From positions 1 to 46,274 of the IMG/VR virus record IMGVR_UViG_3300020420_000026: DNA of 46,274 bases; one strand, 5' to 3'. Numbering within the stretch: the stretch's first letter is position 1; every line of letters starts with the position of its first letter. Below, piece by piece: positions 39,859 through 46,274 of the stretch. The notes beneath the pieces are model-generated. The model did no database searches, was not told where the DNA came from, and worked only from the letters and a program-made list of their open reading frames with translations. The DNA is from a virus. The position numbers and the translations under genes were made by a program.

Positions 39859-41523
39859 TTATTCGTCTCCTCTTTCAGCTTCGCCTTTTCTGTTAACCAT
39901 ATCTTTCTGTGTTACAAAATCAAGAAAAGCTTGTACTCTTGCTAGACTTTCCTGAGCTTTCCTTTCTTCTTCTGTAATCTCAGTGCCTTCAACATAGTCT
40001 TTTAGAACTTCTTGCATAGCGTTAAGTCTAATTATATTTAAAGTATGCCCACCAACTTGTAATTTAGGGCCATCAAATCCTTCACCTTGAATATCTTTTA
40101 CTTTTCGATTTACTAAATTAGTATACTTTCGACCAAATAAAGGTTTTAAGTCAGGATGAATCATGTTAGCTAGATTCTGGTTAGGAAATAAGAAGTTTTT
40201 AAAGTCTTCTTCTAGACCGTATGCGTTACCATATAATCTTTCAAATACTTTGTCGGCTGGATCTCCACCAGCTTGCTTTGATCTGTTACCTATAACTACA
40301 TCTCTATAGTCTTCGCCTTTAGTTATCTGACCTTTGATAAGTTGCCGTAACTCTACTGGACTAACTAATTGCTGAATACTAGCACGTATTTCTGGTTCTA
40401 GATTTCTAAACATACTTGCATTAGATATTTTATTATCTCTTAATATCTGATCTGCTGCATATACATGTCCTTTATCAAATGCACCATGAGTATTTAAAAG
40501 ATTTAATCTTTCAACGTAAGCTTCTACCAACTGTTCTCTATTTGTAATACTTATAGCAGGCTCGTTACGTCTTTTCATACCATCAGTTTGATATAATATT
40601 TCGCCACCCTGACCTTTTATAATATTATCAATAGTTTCTGGTACTATTGTTTGACCAAATACTAAGCTCATTTCAGCTGCAATATCTTCTATGTTTGCAG
40701 CTGGTTGTGATAGTTTATATTCGTAGTTTAAATACTTTATAGCAGCTTCAATGTCTCTAGTATTACGATTGGCTAATTTAACATACTCTTTTATTTGATC
40801 GTCAGTTGCTCCATATTTATCTTTAAAAGGCTGTAGCATACTAGATCTAATTCTTTTACGGCTTACAGTACTAGCACCAAACTGTCCTAAATACTCTTCA
40901 ATATCTATGGCTGACTCAGCGTTCATTTGACCATATCTAATTCGTTCTTCATCAGTTAAATCCTCTTCGCTCAGTGGCTTTTCTATTTCTTCATTTACAT
41001 TACTGTAAGTAAAATCTATATATAGTTGACCGGGGCTTATTTTTGATTTACGCCTTCTGTTTCTACGAATTAACTCGTTACCTTTAGTAACTTCATCATA
41101 AATCTGTTGATTTTCTCTTTCGTATTGATCTCGTGCTTTTTTTAGTTCCTCTTCAGGATCTGTATTATCTTTTCCTATACTGCTAATTATATTTGAAAAA
41201 AAGTCAGGATTATCTTTTTTTACTTTTAAAATACGTTGAAGGACTACAGGATACTGTGGTACATCTTCGATTACAGGTTGTTCTGGTGTAACAATACTAT
41301 TATCTTTACCGATAGAATCAACTATTGATCCTACAATACCTGTAGCAGTATTATTTAAAGCTCCAATTATTCCAAGAAAGCGTTGATAATTTGTATTAAG
41401 ATCTCTTAGCCCTTGCTGGGCTTCGTCAAATTGTTCTTCAGCTGTCTGGTCGTCCTCCTGTAACTTCTTTTGAGCTTCAAAAGTATCGGTTCTGCCTTCA
41501 TCAGATCCCGGTGTAAATGTCAT
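39859..41523 (-). CDS. large unknown protein between HNH nuclease and terminase
   Basis: 554 residues, hydrophilic, starting with an ATGA overlap after the HNH gene. N-terminal acidic coil (about 15-50), a Gly/Ala/Ile region with GIIGALNNTATGIVGSIVDS, a charged helix (EELKKARDQYERENQQIYDE), then a mostly helical part with TYSNVNEEIEKPL, FDKGHVYAADQILRDNKISN and MIHPDLKPLFGRKYTNLV. The twice-used phrase SIGKDN (about 70 and 116) suggests a short internal duplication. I recognise no family. It could be a virion protein or a packaging accessory, given its place. Confidence 0.8.
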   Translation of the reverse strand: MTFTPGSDEGRTDTFEAQKKLQEDDQTAEEQFDEAQQGLRDLNTNYQRFLGIIGALNNTATGIVGSIVDSIGKDNSIVTPEQPVIEDVPQYPVVLQRILKVKKDNPDFFSNIISSIGKDNTDPEEELKKARDQYERENQQIYDEVTKGNELIRRNRRRKSKISPGQLYIDFTYSNVNEEIEKPLSEEDLTDEERIRYGQMNAESAIDIEEYLGQFGASTVSRKRIRSSMLQPFKDKYGATDDQIKEYVKLANRNTRDIEAAIKYLNYEYKLSQPAANIEDIAAEMSLVFGQTIVPETIDNIIKGQGGEILYQTDGMKRRNEPAISITNREQLVEAYVERLNLLNTHGAFDKGHVYAADQILRDNKISNASMFRNLEPEIRASIQQLVSPVELRQLIKGQITKGEDYRDVVIGNRSKQAGGDPADKVFERLYGNAYGLEEDFKNFLFPNQNLANMIHPDLKPLFGRKYTNLVNRKVKDIQGEGFDGPKLQVGGHTLNIIRLNAMQEVLKDYVEGTEITEEERKAQESLARVQAFLDFVTQKDMVNRKGEAERGDE

Positions 41524-41846
41524 CTTATATGTGATAAAATAGTTTGTTCTCTATCTGTAACACCGAACGTCGACCTCATCCAGTCCAGCCAATCTTTACT
41601 ACCTTTTTCCTGATTGCATCGTTGACAAGAAGGCACGACATTCGCCGTTTCATCTCTACCCCCTTTGCATTTTGGGCGTACATGGTCAATAGTGAGTTGT
41701 TGTAATTCATAAGTTCCTCCACAATAAACGCATTGACAATTAAAGTGCTCTTTGATAGCTCTTCTCCAGAGCCTTTTAGATTCTGAACTCGTCATGGTTA
41801 TTAAGTTGTGTAAATAGTAATCAGGTGTTGGTAGTAATGGGGTCAT
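41520..41846 (-). CDS. HNH endonuclease
   Basis: 108 residues. CQCVYCGGTYELQQLTIDHV, RPKCKGGRDETANVVPSCQR and CNQEKGSKDW form a full HNH motif with two CxxC zinc knuckles. Free-standing HNH proteins next to terminase genes assist cos cleavage or packaging in several phages; homing is the other option. ATGA overlap with the upstream gene supports the start at 41846; Met18 (41795) is an alternative. Confidence 0.9.
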   Translation of the reverse strand: MTPLLPTPDYYLHNLITMTSSESKRLWRRAIKEHFNCQCVYCGGTYELQQLTIDHVRPKCKGGRDETANVVPSCQRCNQEKGSKDWLDWMRSTFGVTDREQTILSHIR

Positions 41847-42085
41847 TTTTTACGACTTTTTCGGTTAATAGATGGCTTTTGTGTTCTGCCCTTGGTTGTG
41901 CTACCCTTATAATGTGCGGCATCGAGTCCGTCACGGTTGCCATATGTACCAAGTTTTTTATTAAGTTTGTTCGCATTGACTCTTATTGCTAAACCTTTCG
42001 GTGTTTTGTTGTATTTAGCCTGTTGCTTGCGACGCTTGGCCGCAGCTTTAGGATTCTTCTTGTAATAACTAGAAGTTTTTGCCAT
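41843..42085 (-). CDS. 80-residue basic protein (KGLAIRVNANKLNKKLGTYG family)
   Basis: It contains KRRKQQAKYNKTPKGLAIRV, then NANKLNKKLGTYGNRDGLDA and a basic tail. A small conserved family of marine T7-like phages near terminase genes. GNRDGLDAAHYKG recalls short phage DNA-binding proteins. It overlaps the small terminase gene by 17 bases. Function unknown. Confidence 0.75.
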   Translation of the reverse strand: MAKTSSYYKKNPKAAAKRRKQQAKYNKTPKGLAIRVNANKLNKKLGTYGNRDGLDAAHYKGSTTKGRTQKPSINRKSRKK

Positions 42086-42335
42086 AGACTTTTCTCTTGA
42101 CTAAAGATGGATCTACAGTTGGTATGATCTTATTAAGTTTGTCCAAGGGGCTACCCTCGAAAGCGACACCTGTAATGTCGTTGGTTTTTAGCCAATCACA
42201 AGCTGCTTTTAGATCTTGTACTGTTGCTTCTCCACTCTTGATTCTGCGTAGAAAGTCCTCTGTAACAAGGTAGTGTAGCTCGTTAAAACTTTCTTCTGTT
42301 GCTTTTTTGGGTATAACCCTTGGATTTTCATTCAT
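42069..42335 (-). CDS. terS: terminase small subunit (T7 gp18-like)
   Basis: 88 residues (T7 gp18: 89). ESFNELHYLVTEDFLRRIKS, GEATVQDLKAACDWLKTNDI and a basic C-terminus are the pattern of marine podoviral small terminases, which bind DNA and recruit the large subunit. It lies upstream of the large terminase, but three genes intervene (basic protein, HNH, 554-residue protein). Confidence 0.82.
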   Translation of the reverse strand: MNENPRVIPKKATEESFNELHYLVTEDFLRRIKSGEATVQDLKAACDWLKTNDITGVAFEGSPLDKLNKIIPTVDPSLVKRKVYGKNF

Positions 42336-42927
42336 AATTTATACGTTCAGAGTCTAACTCGTCATAATTTATATTTAATACGTATCGTAATTTAGTATCT
42401 GTTGTACACACGACTGCATGGGCTGCGTCTACAGGAAACTTTACTAATCTGTTTGCTTTAGATTGTACGAAAGTATTACCATCTTTAAATGCAGTGCCAC
42501 CATTATTAGTGTTTAAATATAGTAAAGCTGTTTTACAATGTTCTGTGCCATAGTTAAACTGATCTACATGATAATCTTCTATATATCTAGTGGTTTGCAC
42601 TGGAGTACAGCCTACTCTTATATTGTAGAATCGTTTAACATTTAAAAGTTCACGTATACAATCAATAGCTTGAAAATGTTCAAAATAGAAATCGCTTACG
42701 ACACATCTATTCTGCTTTGTTAATCTTCGTAGGATTGTCATTTGAAACATAAGTTCGTTAAACTTTGTTTCGGGAGGCCCATCTTCTCCAAAACAGTCTA
42801 TACTACCATCTGCCTCTGATTCTTTAGTTGAAAAATCACACGGCACATAGTACGGAGCTGTCATGGCAGAATGGGCGAAATGTTGAAAGTCGCCGATGGG
42901 TAGAAAGTTATCGACAATTTGTGTCAT
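42328..42927 (-). CDS. 2OG-Fe(II) oxygenase-like protein 4
   Basis: 199 residues with a prolyl-4-hydroxylase-like core: YIEDYH120-V-D122-QFNYG, KTALLYLNTNNGGTAFKDG, LVKFPVDAAH170-AV and LR181-YVLNINY. The HxD...H...R set is complete. Common in cyanophages with no known substrate. Overlaps the small terminase gene by eight bases and lies next to virion and packaging genes. Confidence 0.82.
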   Translation of the reverse strand: MTQIVDNFLPIGDFQHFAHSAMTAPYYVPCDFSTKESEADGSIDCFGEDGPPETKFNELMFQMTILRRLTKQNRCVVSDFYFEHFQAIDCIRELLNVKRFYNIRVGCTPVQTTRYIEDYHVDQFNYGTEHCKTALLYLNTNNGGTAFKDGNTFVQSKANRLVKFPVDAAHAVVCTTDTKLRYVLNINYDELDSERINYE

Positions 42928-43121
42928 TATGCTCTAGGGAATTGTTCGTCATACAAAGCTTTAGCATCAGTATGTTTACCTTCTTTGGTAAGTTTTTTGA
43001 TACTTTTCATAACATCTGATTTAGCTTTCTGTCTAGGTGTCTTAGCTACATTTACACCATCTAACACGCCGTCATTAAATATTTTAACTTTTTTTGCTCC
43101 GTTTGATGCTCCTGATGCCAT
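42927..43121 (-). CDS. 64-residue small protein
   Basis: It reads MASGASNGAKKVKIFNDGVL, then DGVNVAKTPRQKAKSDVMKS. Small, basic in the middle, helical C-terminus (KKLTKEGKHTDAKALYDEQF). Overlaps the oxygenase start by one base. No recognised family. Confidence 0.7.
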   Translation of the reverse strand: MASGASNGAKKVKIFNDGVLDGVNVAKTPRQKAKSDVMKSIKKLTKEGKHTDAKALYDEQFPRA

Positions 43122-43123
43122 AA

Positions 43124-43285
43124 TTATGCCTCTGGTAATAGGTTTTTCTTGACAAGAGCTGTTAGCTTGTCGTCTATTGTATTGTCAGTAGTCTTACTGT
43201 ATGCTTCTAGTAGCTTGACTACAAGTTCTTTTACAGCTTTGCTGCCCATAAACTTGAACAGTATTGGTTTAATAAGTGCGATCAT
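43124..43285 (-). CDS. 53-residue helical protein
   Basis: It reads MIALIKPILFKFMGSKAVKE, then LVVKLLEAYSKTTDNTIDDK. The N-terminus is hydrophobic, the rest an amphipathic helix. The pattern KxxxLLEAYxKTTDNTxDDK is recurrent in cyanophages. TAATG overlap with the upstream gene. Too short to be a clear holin; function unknown. Confidence 0.7.
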   Translation of the reverse strand: MIALIKPILFKFMGSKAVKELVVKLLEAYSKTTDNTIDDKLTALVKKNLLPEA

Positions 43286-43422
43286 TACATTGATGGGGTA
43301 TCTAGGTCTGCTTCATCTTTTACAAAACGTCCAGCGTCATCACGCTTTGCTTTTGTTTTTCTCTTTGGTTTTTTCTTAGCTGCTTCTGCTTCTAAGGCTT
43401 TTAATCTTGTTAGTGTGCTCAT
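43285..43422 (-). CDS. 45-residue Lys/Ala-rich protein
   Basis: It reads MSTLTRLKALEAEAAKKKPK, then RKTKAKRDDAGRFVKDEADL. Predicted coiled N-terminus and basic middle. Overlaps the upstream gene by four bases and the next by one (TAATG). Function unknown. Confidence 0.68.
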   Translation of the reverse strand: MSTLTRLKALEAEAAKKKPKRKTKAKRDDAGRFVKDEADLDTPSM

Positions 43423-44009
43423 CGTTGCCAAAATTTCTTTTTCTTTTTAGGGGGTTGTAGAGCAGATATTGGTACAATGTCTTGGCATAATACTTTCATC
43501 TCTGACTTTGGATGGAATGTAAAACCACGTTGCATCAGCTCTGCACATTTTAATGCACGTACTAGCTCATAGTCTAGACGCATCTTTTCTTCTTGACGTT
43601 TAGCTATATCTCTACATTGCTGTAAACCTTTACGATCTAAGGGAACCATAAAGTTAACTTGAAAGCCCCAGTTCTGAGTGATGTTATAGCTTTCTTCAGC
43701 TTCTGGTCTTGTATCGTTGCCCATGTAGAAAGGGCTAAATGTCATAGTAGACCCATTACATTGTATGTTTGGGCCATATACCTGACGTGACGACGCACCG
43801 TTGTTTTGAAACTGTACGGCTTGGTTCGTCACATTACCCGTAGCTGCTGCCACAGGATTTGATTTATTTACTGTATCTCCTTCTGCAAGTACAGGTGTTA
43901 CTGAGAGAAGACAGAGAGCGATGTAGTAGTAGAGTTTATTGTAAAGTTGCGTGTATAATCTCGCTGTTCTACTATGCCTGCTGCTCTTGTTGTTGTTTCT
44001 AAACTCCAT
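43419..44009 (-). CDS. exported protein with signal peptide, in the membrane cassette
   Basis: 196 residues. After a basic N-terminus, LYYYIALCLLSVTPVLAEGD is a signal peptide; a Thr/Asn/Gln-rich segment follows, then NITQNWGFQVNFMVPLDRKG, QQCRDIAKRQEEKMRLDYEL and ALKCAELMQRGFTFHPKSEM. Ends with PPKKKKKFWQR. Four Cys could form disulfides in the periplasm. A conserved cyanophage protein of unknown function. Its first 112 bases overlap the previous gene, and the region shared with the left window edge begins inside it. Confidence 0.75.
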   Translation of the reverse strand: MEFRNNNKSSRHSRTARLYTQLYNKLYYYIALCLLSVTPVLAEGDTVNKSNPVAAATGNVTNQAVQFQNNGASSRQVYGPNIQCNGSTMTFSPFYMGNDTRPEAEESYNITQNWGFQVNFMVPLDRKGLQQCRDIAKRQEEKMRLDYELVRALKCAELMQRGFTFHPKSEMKVLCQDIVPISALQPPKKKKKFWQR

Positions 44010-44254
44010 GGATTTGCTGTGTTAGTTACAGAAAATGTTGTACCACTGGTAGCAATATCTGCTGACGGAGTTACATTTGTACCTGACCAAGTATTTACAG
44101 CAGCTCCAAAAACTTGGACCTGTTCTGTCTCCACTATAGTCTGAGTTGTAGTAGTCGTACTGTTCATAGACCCAGTTGTGAACTGAGGAGTGACAGTATT
44201 TGCTCTAGCTATGCCGGGTGATAACAACGCTAAGAGTATGAGTAATTTTTTCAT
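43898..44254 (-). CDS. secreted small protein, copy 2 (complete)
   Basis: 118 residues. Signal peptide MKKLLILLALLSPGIARA, then a Thr/Ser/Gln-rich mature part with SMNSTTTTTQTIVETEQVQV and FGAAVNTWSGTNVTPSADIA. Paralogue of the truncated gene at 1-275: high protein identity, with mostly silent DNA differences beyond the exact 77-base block, which points to old duplication under selection. ATGA overlap with the two-TM gene upstream. Confidence 0.8.
   Translation of the reverse strand: MKKLLILLALLSPGIARANTVTPQFTTGSMNSTTTTTQTIVETEQVQVFGAAVNTWSGTNVTPSADIATSGTTFSVTNTANPWSLETTTRAAGIVEQRDYTRNFTINSTTTSLSVFSQ
43980..44056. repeat. second copy of the 77-bp exact repeat
   Basis: Identical to bases 1-77 and diverging at 44057. 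It lies within the 118-residue secreted protein gene and the start of the 196-residue exported protein gene. Confidence 0.9.
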
Positions 44255-44565
44255 ACTTTTGGTTTGTCTTTTTTCATCATTGGGCAGTTTGTTGGTGCTT
44301 TACCATTGCCATTTTTTCCAGTCGTCAAGCCGAATGTTGCGAGTGCGCCAGTAAATACGCTGGCGACGAAAGTGATATCTGAGTTACCAGATTTTTTAAC
44401 CATAGGAATGTCAACATAGTTCATAGTAATAATAAAGCCAGACCAGACAACTACGCCTAATCTAACTACTGTTCCCAGAAATTCTATTTGATGTTCTTTG
44501 TCTTCGGCTATGTCTTTTACTTTTCCTAAGAAACTTTTTTCCTTGACTGGCTTATCTTCTTCCAT
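44251..44565 (-). CDS. two-TM small membrane protein, holin-like, copy 2
   Basis: 104 residues. TM segments at about 28-50 (FLGTVVRLGVVVWSGFIITM) and 64-81 (ITFVASVFTGALATFGLTTG), a charged N-terminus and a Lys-rich end. Paralogue of 272-559, with nearly identical TM segments and diverged ends. Topology fits a class II holin but no direct evidence exists. Overlaps the Pro-rich gene by 40 bases. Confidence 0.78.
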   Translation of the reverse strand: MEEDKPVKEKSFLGKVKDIAEDKEHQIEFLGTVVRLGVVVWSGFIITMNYVDIPMVKKSGNSDITFVASVFTGALATFGLTTGKNGNGKAPTNCPMMKKDKPKV

Positions 44566-44906
44566 CCTGTTTTGAGTATAGGTTTCATTGCAGTTACAAC
44601 GTATTTAAACGCTGCTGTTGCTGTTAGTGTTGCAGCTACAGAAACAACCGCAGTTGTTGTTGCCGTTACTAAGATCTCAGTCTCAGGTACAGGCATTTGT
44701 CTTTCTGTAAAAGGTATGTCTACCTTTCTCATTCCGGGAGACTCCGGCTCTTTTTCAGAGGCATTACCTTCAGGTTCTTCTTCCGCTTGTAGATCACTAG
44801 GAGGTACAACCAGAGGAATGTAAGAAGGTACGTCTGCTGTTGGTAAAGGTATAGATATTGTTTCTATAGTCTCTACTGGTGGTAATACTATGGTGGGTAT
44901 TTCCAC
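44526..44906 (-). CDS. Pro-rich single-TM protein, copy 2
   Basis: 126 residues. PTIVLPPVETIETISIPLPT and PSYIPLVVPPSDL at the N-terminus, an acidic PEGNASEKEPESPG middle, a TM segment at about 79-103 (ILVTATTTAVVSVAATLTAT), and a basic tail. Paralogue of 502-894. The Pro-rich ectodomain with one TM could span the periplasm as a spanin-like protein would, but there is no lipobox or coiled coil. Confidence 0.78.
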   Translation of the reverse strand: MEIPTIVLPPVETIETISIPLPTADVPSYIPLVVPPSDLQAEEEPEGNASEKEPESPGMRKVDIPFTERQMPVPETEILVTATTTAVVSVAATLTATAAFKYVVTAMKPILKTGWKKISQSRKKVS

Positions 44907-45190
44907 TATTTATCTGTATGATCTTCTGCTGCTATTCTTGCTGCTTCTGCTGCTGCTGCTGCATCTATTTCTGTTTTTTTAGTGTCAAACTCATCAACAC
45001 AAGCTTGATATACACCTAATGATGTAATGGTTTCTACAGACAAATCATTTTTTTCAACTTCACCTGTTGATGTTGAAGTGTCCCATTGTACTGCCCAAGT
45101 ATCAGATGGACATGAAGACAAAGTTAAGTTGTCAATTCCTATACCATCTTTGACAACCATTTTATCTTCACGAATTATCGAAATCTTCAT
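44906..45190 (-). CDS. 94-residue fibre-associated small protein
   Basis: It contains DKMVVKDGIGIDNLTLSSCP, SDTWAVQWDTSTSTGEVEKN and ends in an Ala/Glu helix (EIDAAAAAEAARIAAEDHT). This family is common beside fibre genes of cyanophages and resembles small tail-fibre or fibre-assembly proteins. Probably involved in fibre structure or folding. Abuts the Pro-rich gene. Confidence 0.7.
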   Translation of the reverse strand: MKISIIREDKMVVKDGIGIDNLTLSSCPSDTWAVQWDTSTSTGEVEKNDLSVETITSLGVYQACVDEFDTKKTEIDAAAAAEAARIAAEDHTDK

Positions 45191-45464
45191 TTATTTTAAT
45201 TGGTAATTTTTGTATTTCTATAGAAGGTGTGAGCCTATCTACAGTTTCATTTCTTAAGGATTCTATTGCTGCTCCAGTTTGATTAATTGCTTTAGCATTA
45301 TCAACCTGTAAAAAAGGTATCCATGCTACAGCACATCCCCACTCTTCAACTTCTTTTCCAGTTTGAGGATGACATCCTGAAATTTTGGTGTACCAAGCAC
45401 ATTCTAATCCTCTACAATCTTCGCCTATTAATGGGCAAAGTTTGCCTTGTTCAATTTTTGCCAT
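45168..45464 (-). CDS. 98-residue Cys-rich protein
   Basis: It contains GKLCPLIGEDCRGLECAWYT, KISGCHPQTGKEVEEWGCAV and AWIPFLQVDNAKAINQTGAA. Five Cys in the first 43 residues (CPLIGEDC, LEC, GC, GC) suggest a metal or Fe-S site. A recurrent cyanophage protein of unknown function, found near fibre genes. Overlaps the downstream gene by 23 bases. Confidence 0.75.
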   Translation of the reverse strand: MAKIEQGKLCPLIGEDCRGLECAWYTKISGCHPQTGKEVEEWGCAVAWIPFLQVDNAKAINQTGAAIESLRNETVDRLTPSIEIQKLPIKINEDFDNS

Positions 45465-45465
45465 T

Positions 45466-46083
45466 TTATTTTTCTAAATTTGAATATAACCAACCCGTCA
45501 TCAAATATTTAGTTTGTAGGGGTGGATAACCTTGATGTAAATATGTCCAAGTTGCTGGAAATATTATAACTCTTCCAGCTCTCGGTGAAATTTGATTTCC
45601 GTTATAAAACTGTGTCCAGCCTTCATCAACATCATTTAAATATAAAATATATGTTAACTCTCTTGTTTTTTCACTATCGTTAATAGCATCATGATGCCAA
45701 ACATAACCTTTACCGGGATCGGTTTTTTGTATTTGATAACCAGTATCTGTTATATGTGATCTAGTTGGAAAAAATTGATATTTAAGTTTGTCAGTAAAAT
45801 TTATAAAATTATGTTTAGAGTTTAAATGTTCGTAATATTCTTCAAAAACAGAACTAATAAGTTTGAAAAACAAAGTATCTTCTTTTTTCCAATCTGGAAA
45901 ATTAGAAATTGCTAAATCTTTACTATTTTTTGTGTTAAGATCGAGACCCTTACCTGTAATACCTTGAGATGCTTTGTCAATATTTTTTTCAAATTTATTT
46001 ATAATAGCCTTACATTTTTGTTTAGACAGTTTATTATCTACACAGAAAATGTAAGGGTCAGTGATTATGGTGGAATCAATCAT
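45466..46083 (-). CDS. 2OG-Fe(II) oxygenase-like protein 5
   Basis: 205 residues resembling PKHD/prolyl-hydroxylase-type oxygenases: GYVWH130-H-D132-AIN, ELTYILYLNDVDEGWTQFYN, GRVIIFPATWTYLH183-QGYPP, and QTK192-YLMTGWLY. HxD...H is complete, with Lys at the 2OG-carboxylate position. It directly follows a fibre gene (TAATG overlap), so a fibre subunit is a plausible substrate. It is richer in Lys, Asn, Ile and A+T than its neighbours, which may signal recent acquisition. Confidence 0.83.
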   Translation of the reverse strand: MIDSTIITDPYIFCVDNKLSKQKCKAIINKFEKNIDKASQGITGKGLDLNTKNSKDLAISNFPDWKKEDTLFFKLISSVFEEYYEHLNSKHNFINFTDKLKYQFFPTRSHITDTGYQIQKTDPGKGYVWHHDAINDSEKTRELTYILYLNDVDEGWTQFYNGNQISPRAGRVIIFPATWTYLHQGYPPLQTKYLMTGWLYSNLEK

Positions 46084-46274
46084 TAATCTTTGCTTGCAAT
46101 TATTACGTCTAAGTATTGAACAGCCATATCTAAGTTAGTAACAGAGATACTATGGTTGTGTGCTGATCCAGTAAAACTAGCGTTGTGGCTGTGTGCATCA
46201 CCAGAGAAACTTGCGTTGTGGTTATGAGCACTTCCAGAGAAACTTGCGTTAGCATTGTGCCCGTGTGATCCACC
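46083..46274 (-). CDS. fibre C-terminus with HxH repeats (5' end cut off by window edge)
   Basis: 63 codons and a stop remain of a longer gene. The visible part has an 11-residue repeat HxHNASF(S/T)GxA with four HxH tripeptides (HGH, HNH, HSH, HNH), then VTNLDMAVQYLDVIIASKD. HxH repeats coordinate iron in the T4 long-tail-fibre tip, so this is probably a fibre or adhesin tip. It does not join in frame to the gene cut at the left edge. Confidence 0.72.
   Translation of the reverse strand, partial: GGSHGHNANASFSGSAHNHNASFSGDAHSHNASFTGSAHNHSISVTNLDMAVQYLDVIIASKD

Noticed and set aside
1-46274. Integrase, psbA, transaldolase or T7-type amidase lysozyme genes, often found in cyanopodoviruses
   Set aside because: I read all large and small minus-strand frames and most plus-strand frames and recognised none. 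They could lie in the missing part between the window edges.
1-46274. CRISPR array
   Set aside because: No regularly spaced direct repeats with unique spacers; the only tandem repeats encode fibre modules.
1-46274. Genes on the plus strand
   Set aside because: Plus-strand frames up to 245 codons (such as 9676-10413) lie opposite well-supported genes and have low-complexity Ser/Leu/Ala composition expected of antisense frames. No operon-like spacing, ribosome binding sites or motifs support them.

Overview
The window is almost an entire genome of a T7-like podovirus (Autographiviridae-type) that infects marine picocyanobacteria, most likely Prochlorococcus or Synechococcus. The T7-like assignment rests on recognisable homologues, in T7-like order, of a single-subunit RNA polymerase, gp2.5-type SSB, endonuclease I, primase-helicase, family A DNA polymerase, gp6 exonuclease, portal, scaffold, capsid, tubular tail proteins A and B, internal virion proteins, gp17-type fibre and both terminase subunits. 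The cyanobacterial host is indicated by a high-light-inducible (Hli) gene and a cyanophage-style ribonucleotide reductase inside the phage operon. Every supported gene lies on the minus strand, so the phage map reads from high to low coordinates. The natural genome ends probably fall near 37.8-38.1 kb, between the early region and the terminase gene. No direct terminal repeat can be recognised from the sequence alone.

In transcription order: (1) early region, about 38.0-33.2 kb, with many small unknown proteins, a tRNA-Asp, four sigma70-like host promoters and an unusual cluster of GAGAC/GTCTC sites; (2) RNA polymerase and replication module, 33.3-25.8 kb, with the polymerase split into separate exonuclease and polymerase ORFs; (3) class I ribonucleotide reductase, 25.76-23.7 kb; (4) head module, 23.5-16.1 kb, with a 3.4 kb insert between scaffold and capsid genes that carries three Fe(II)/2-oxoglutarate (2OG) oxygenase-like genes, hli and many tiny basic proteins; an intrinsic terminator follows the capsid gene; (5) tail and internal virion proteins, 16.1-5.3 kb; (6) fibres, 5.3-0.9 kb, including a fibre with an embedded cupredoxin-like (type-1 copper) domain; (7) a cassette of small membrane and secreted proteins (894 to 1); (8) after the window edge, the end of another fibre with HxH repeats, two more 2OG oxygenases, a second diverged copy of the membrane cassette, the small terminase, HNH nuclease, a large unknown protein and the large terminase (46.3-38.1 kb).

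The window is probably not closed. Its first 77 bases are an exact copy of 43980-44056, after which the copies diverge, which looks like a de Bruijn graph break at a repeat. The gene cut at the left edge and the fibre cut at the right edge do not join in frame.

The most interesting themes are metal chemistry (five 2OG-Fe(II) oxygenase-like proteins, a copper-site domain in a fibre, an HxH-rich fibre end), a candidate phage RNA polymerase promoter family, and a duplicated fibre-linked membrane cassette that may hold the unidentified lysis functions.
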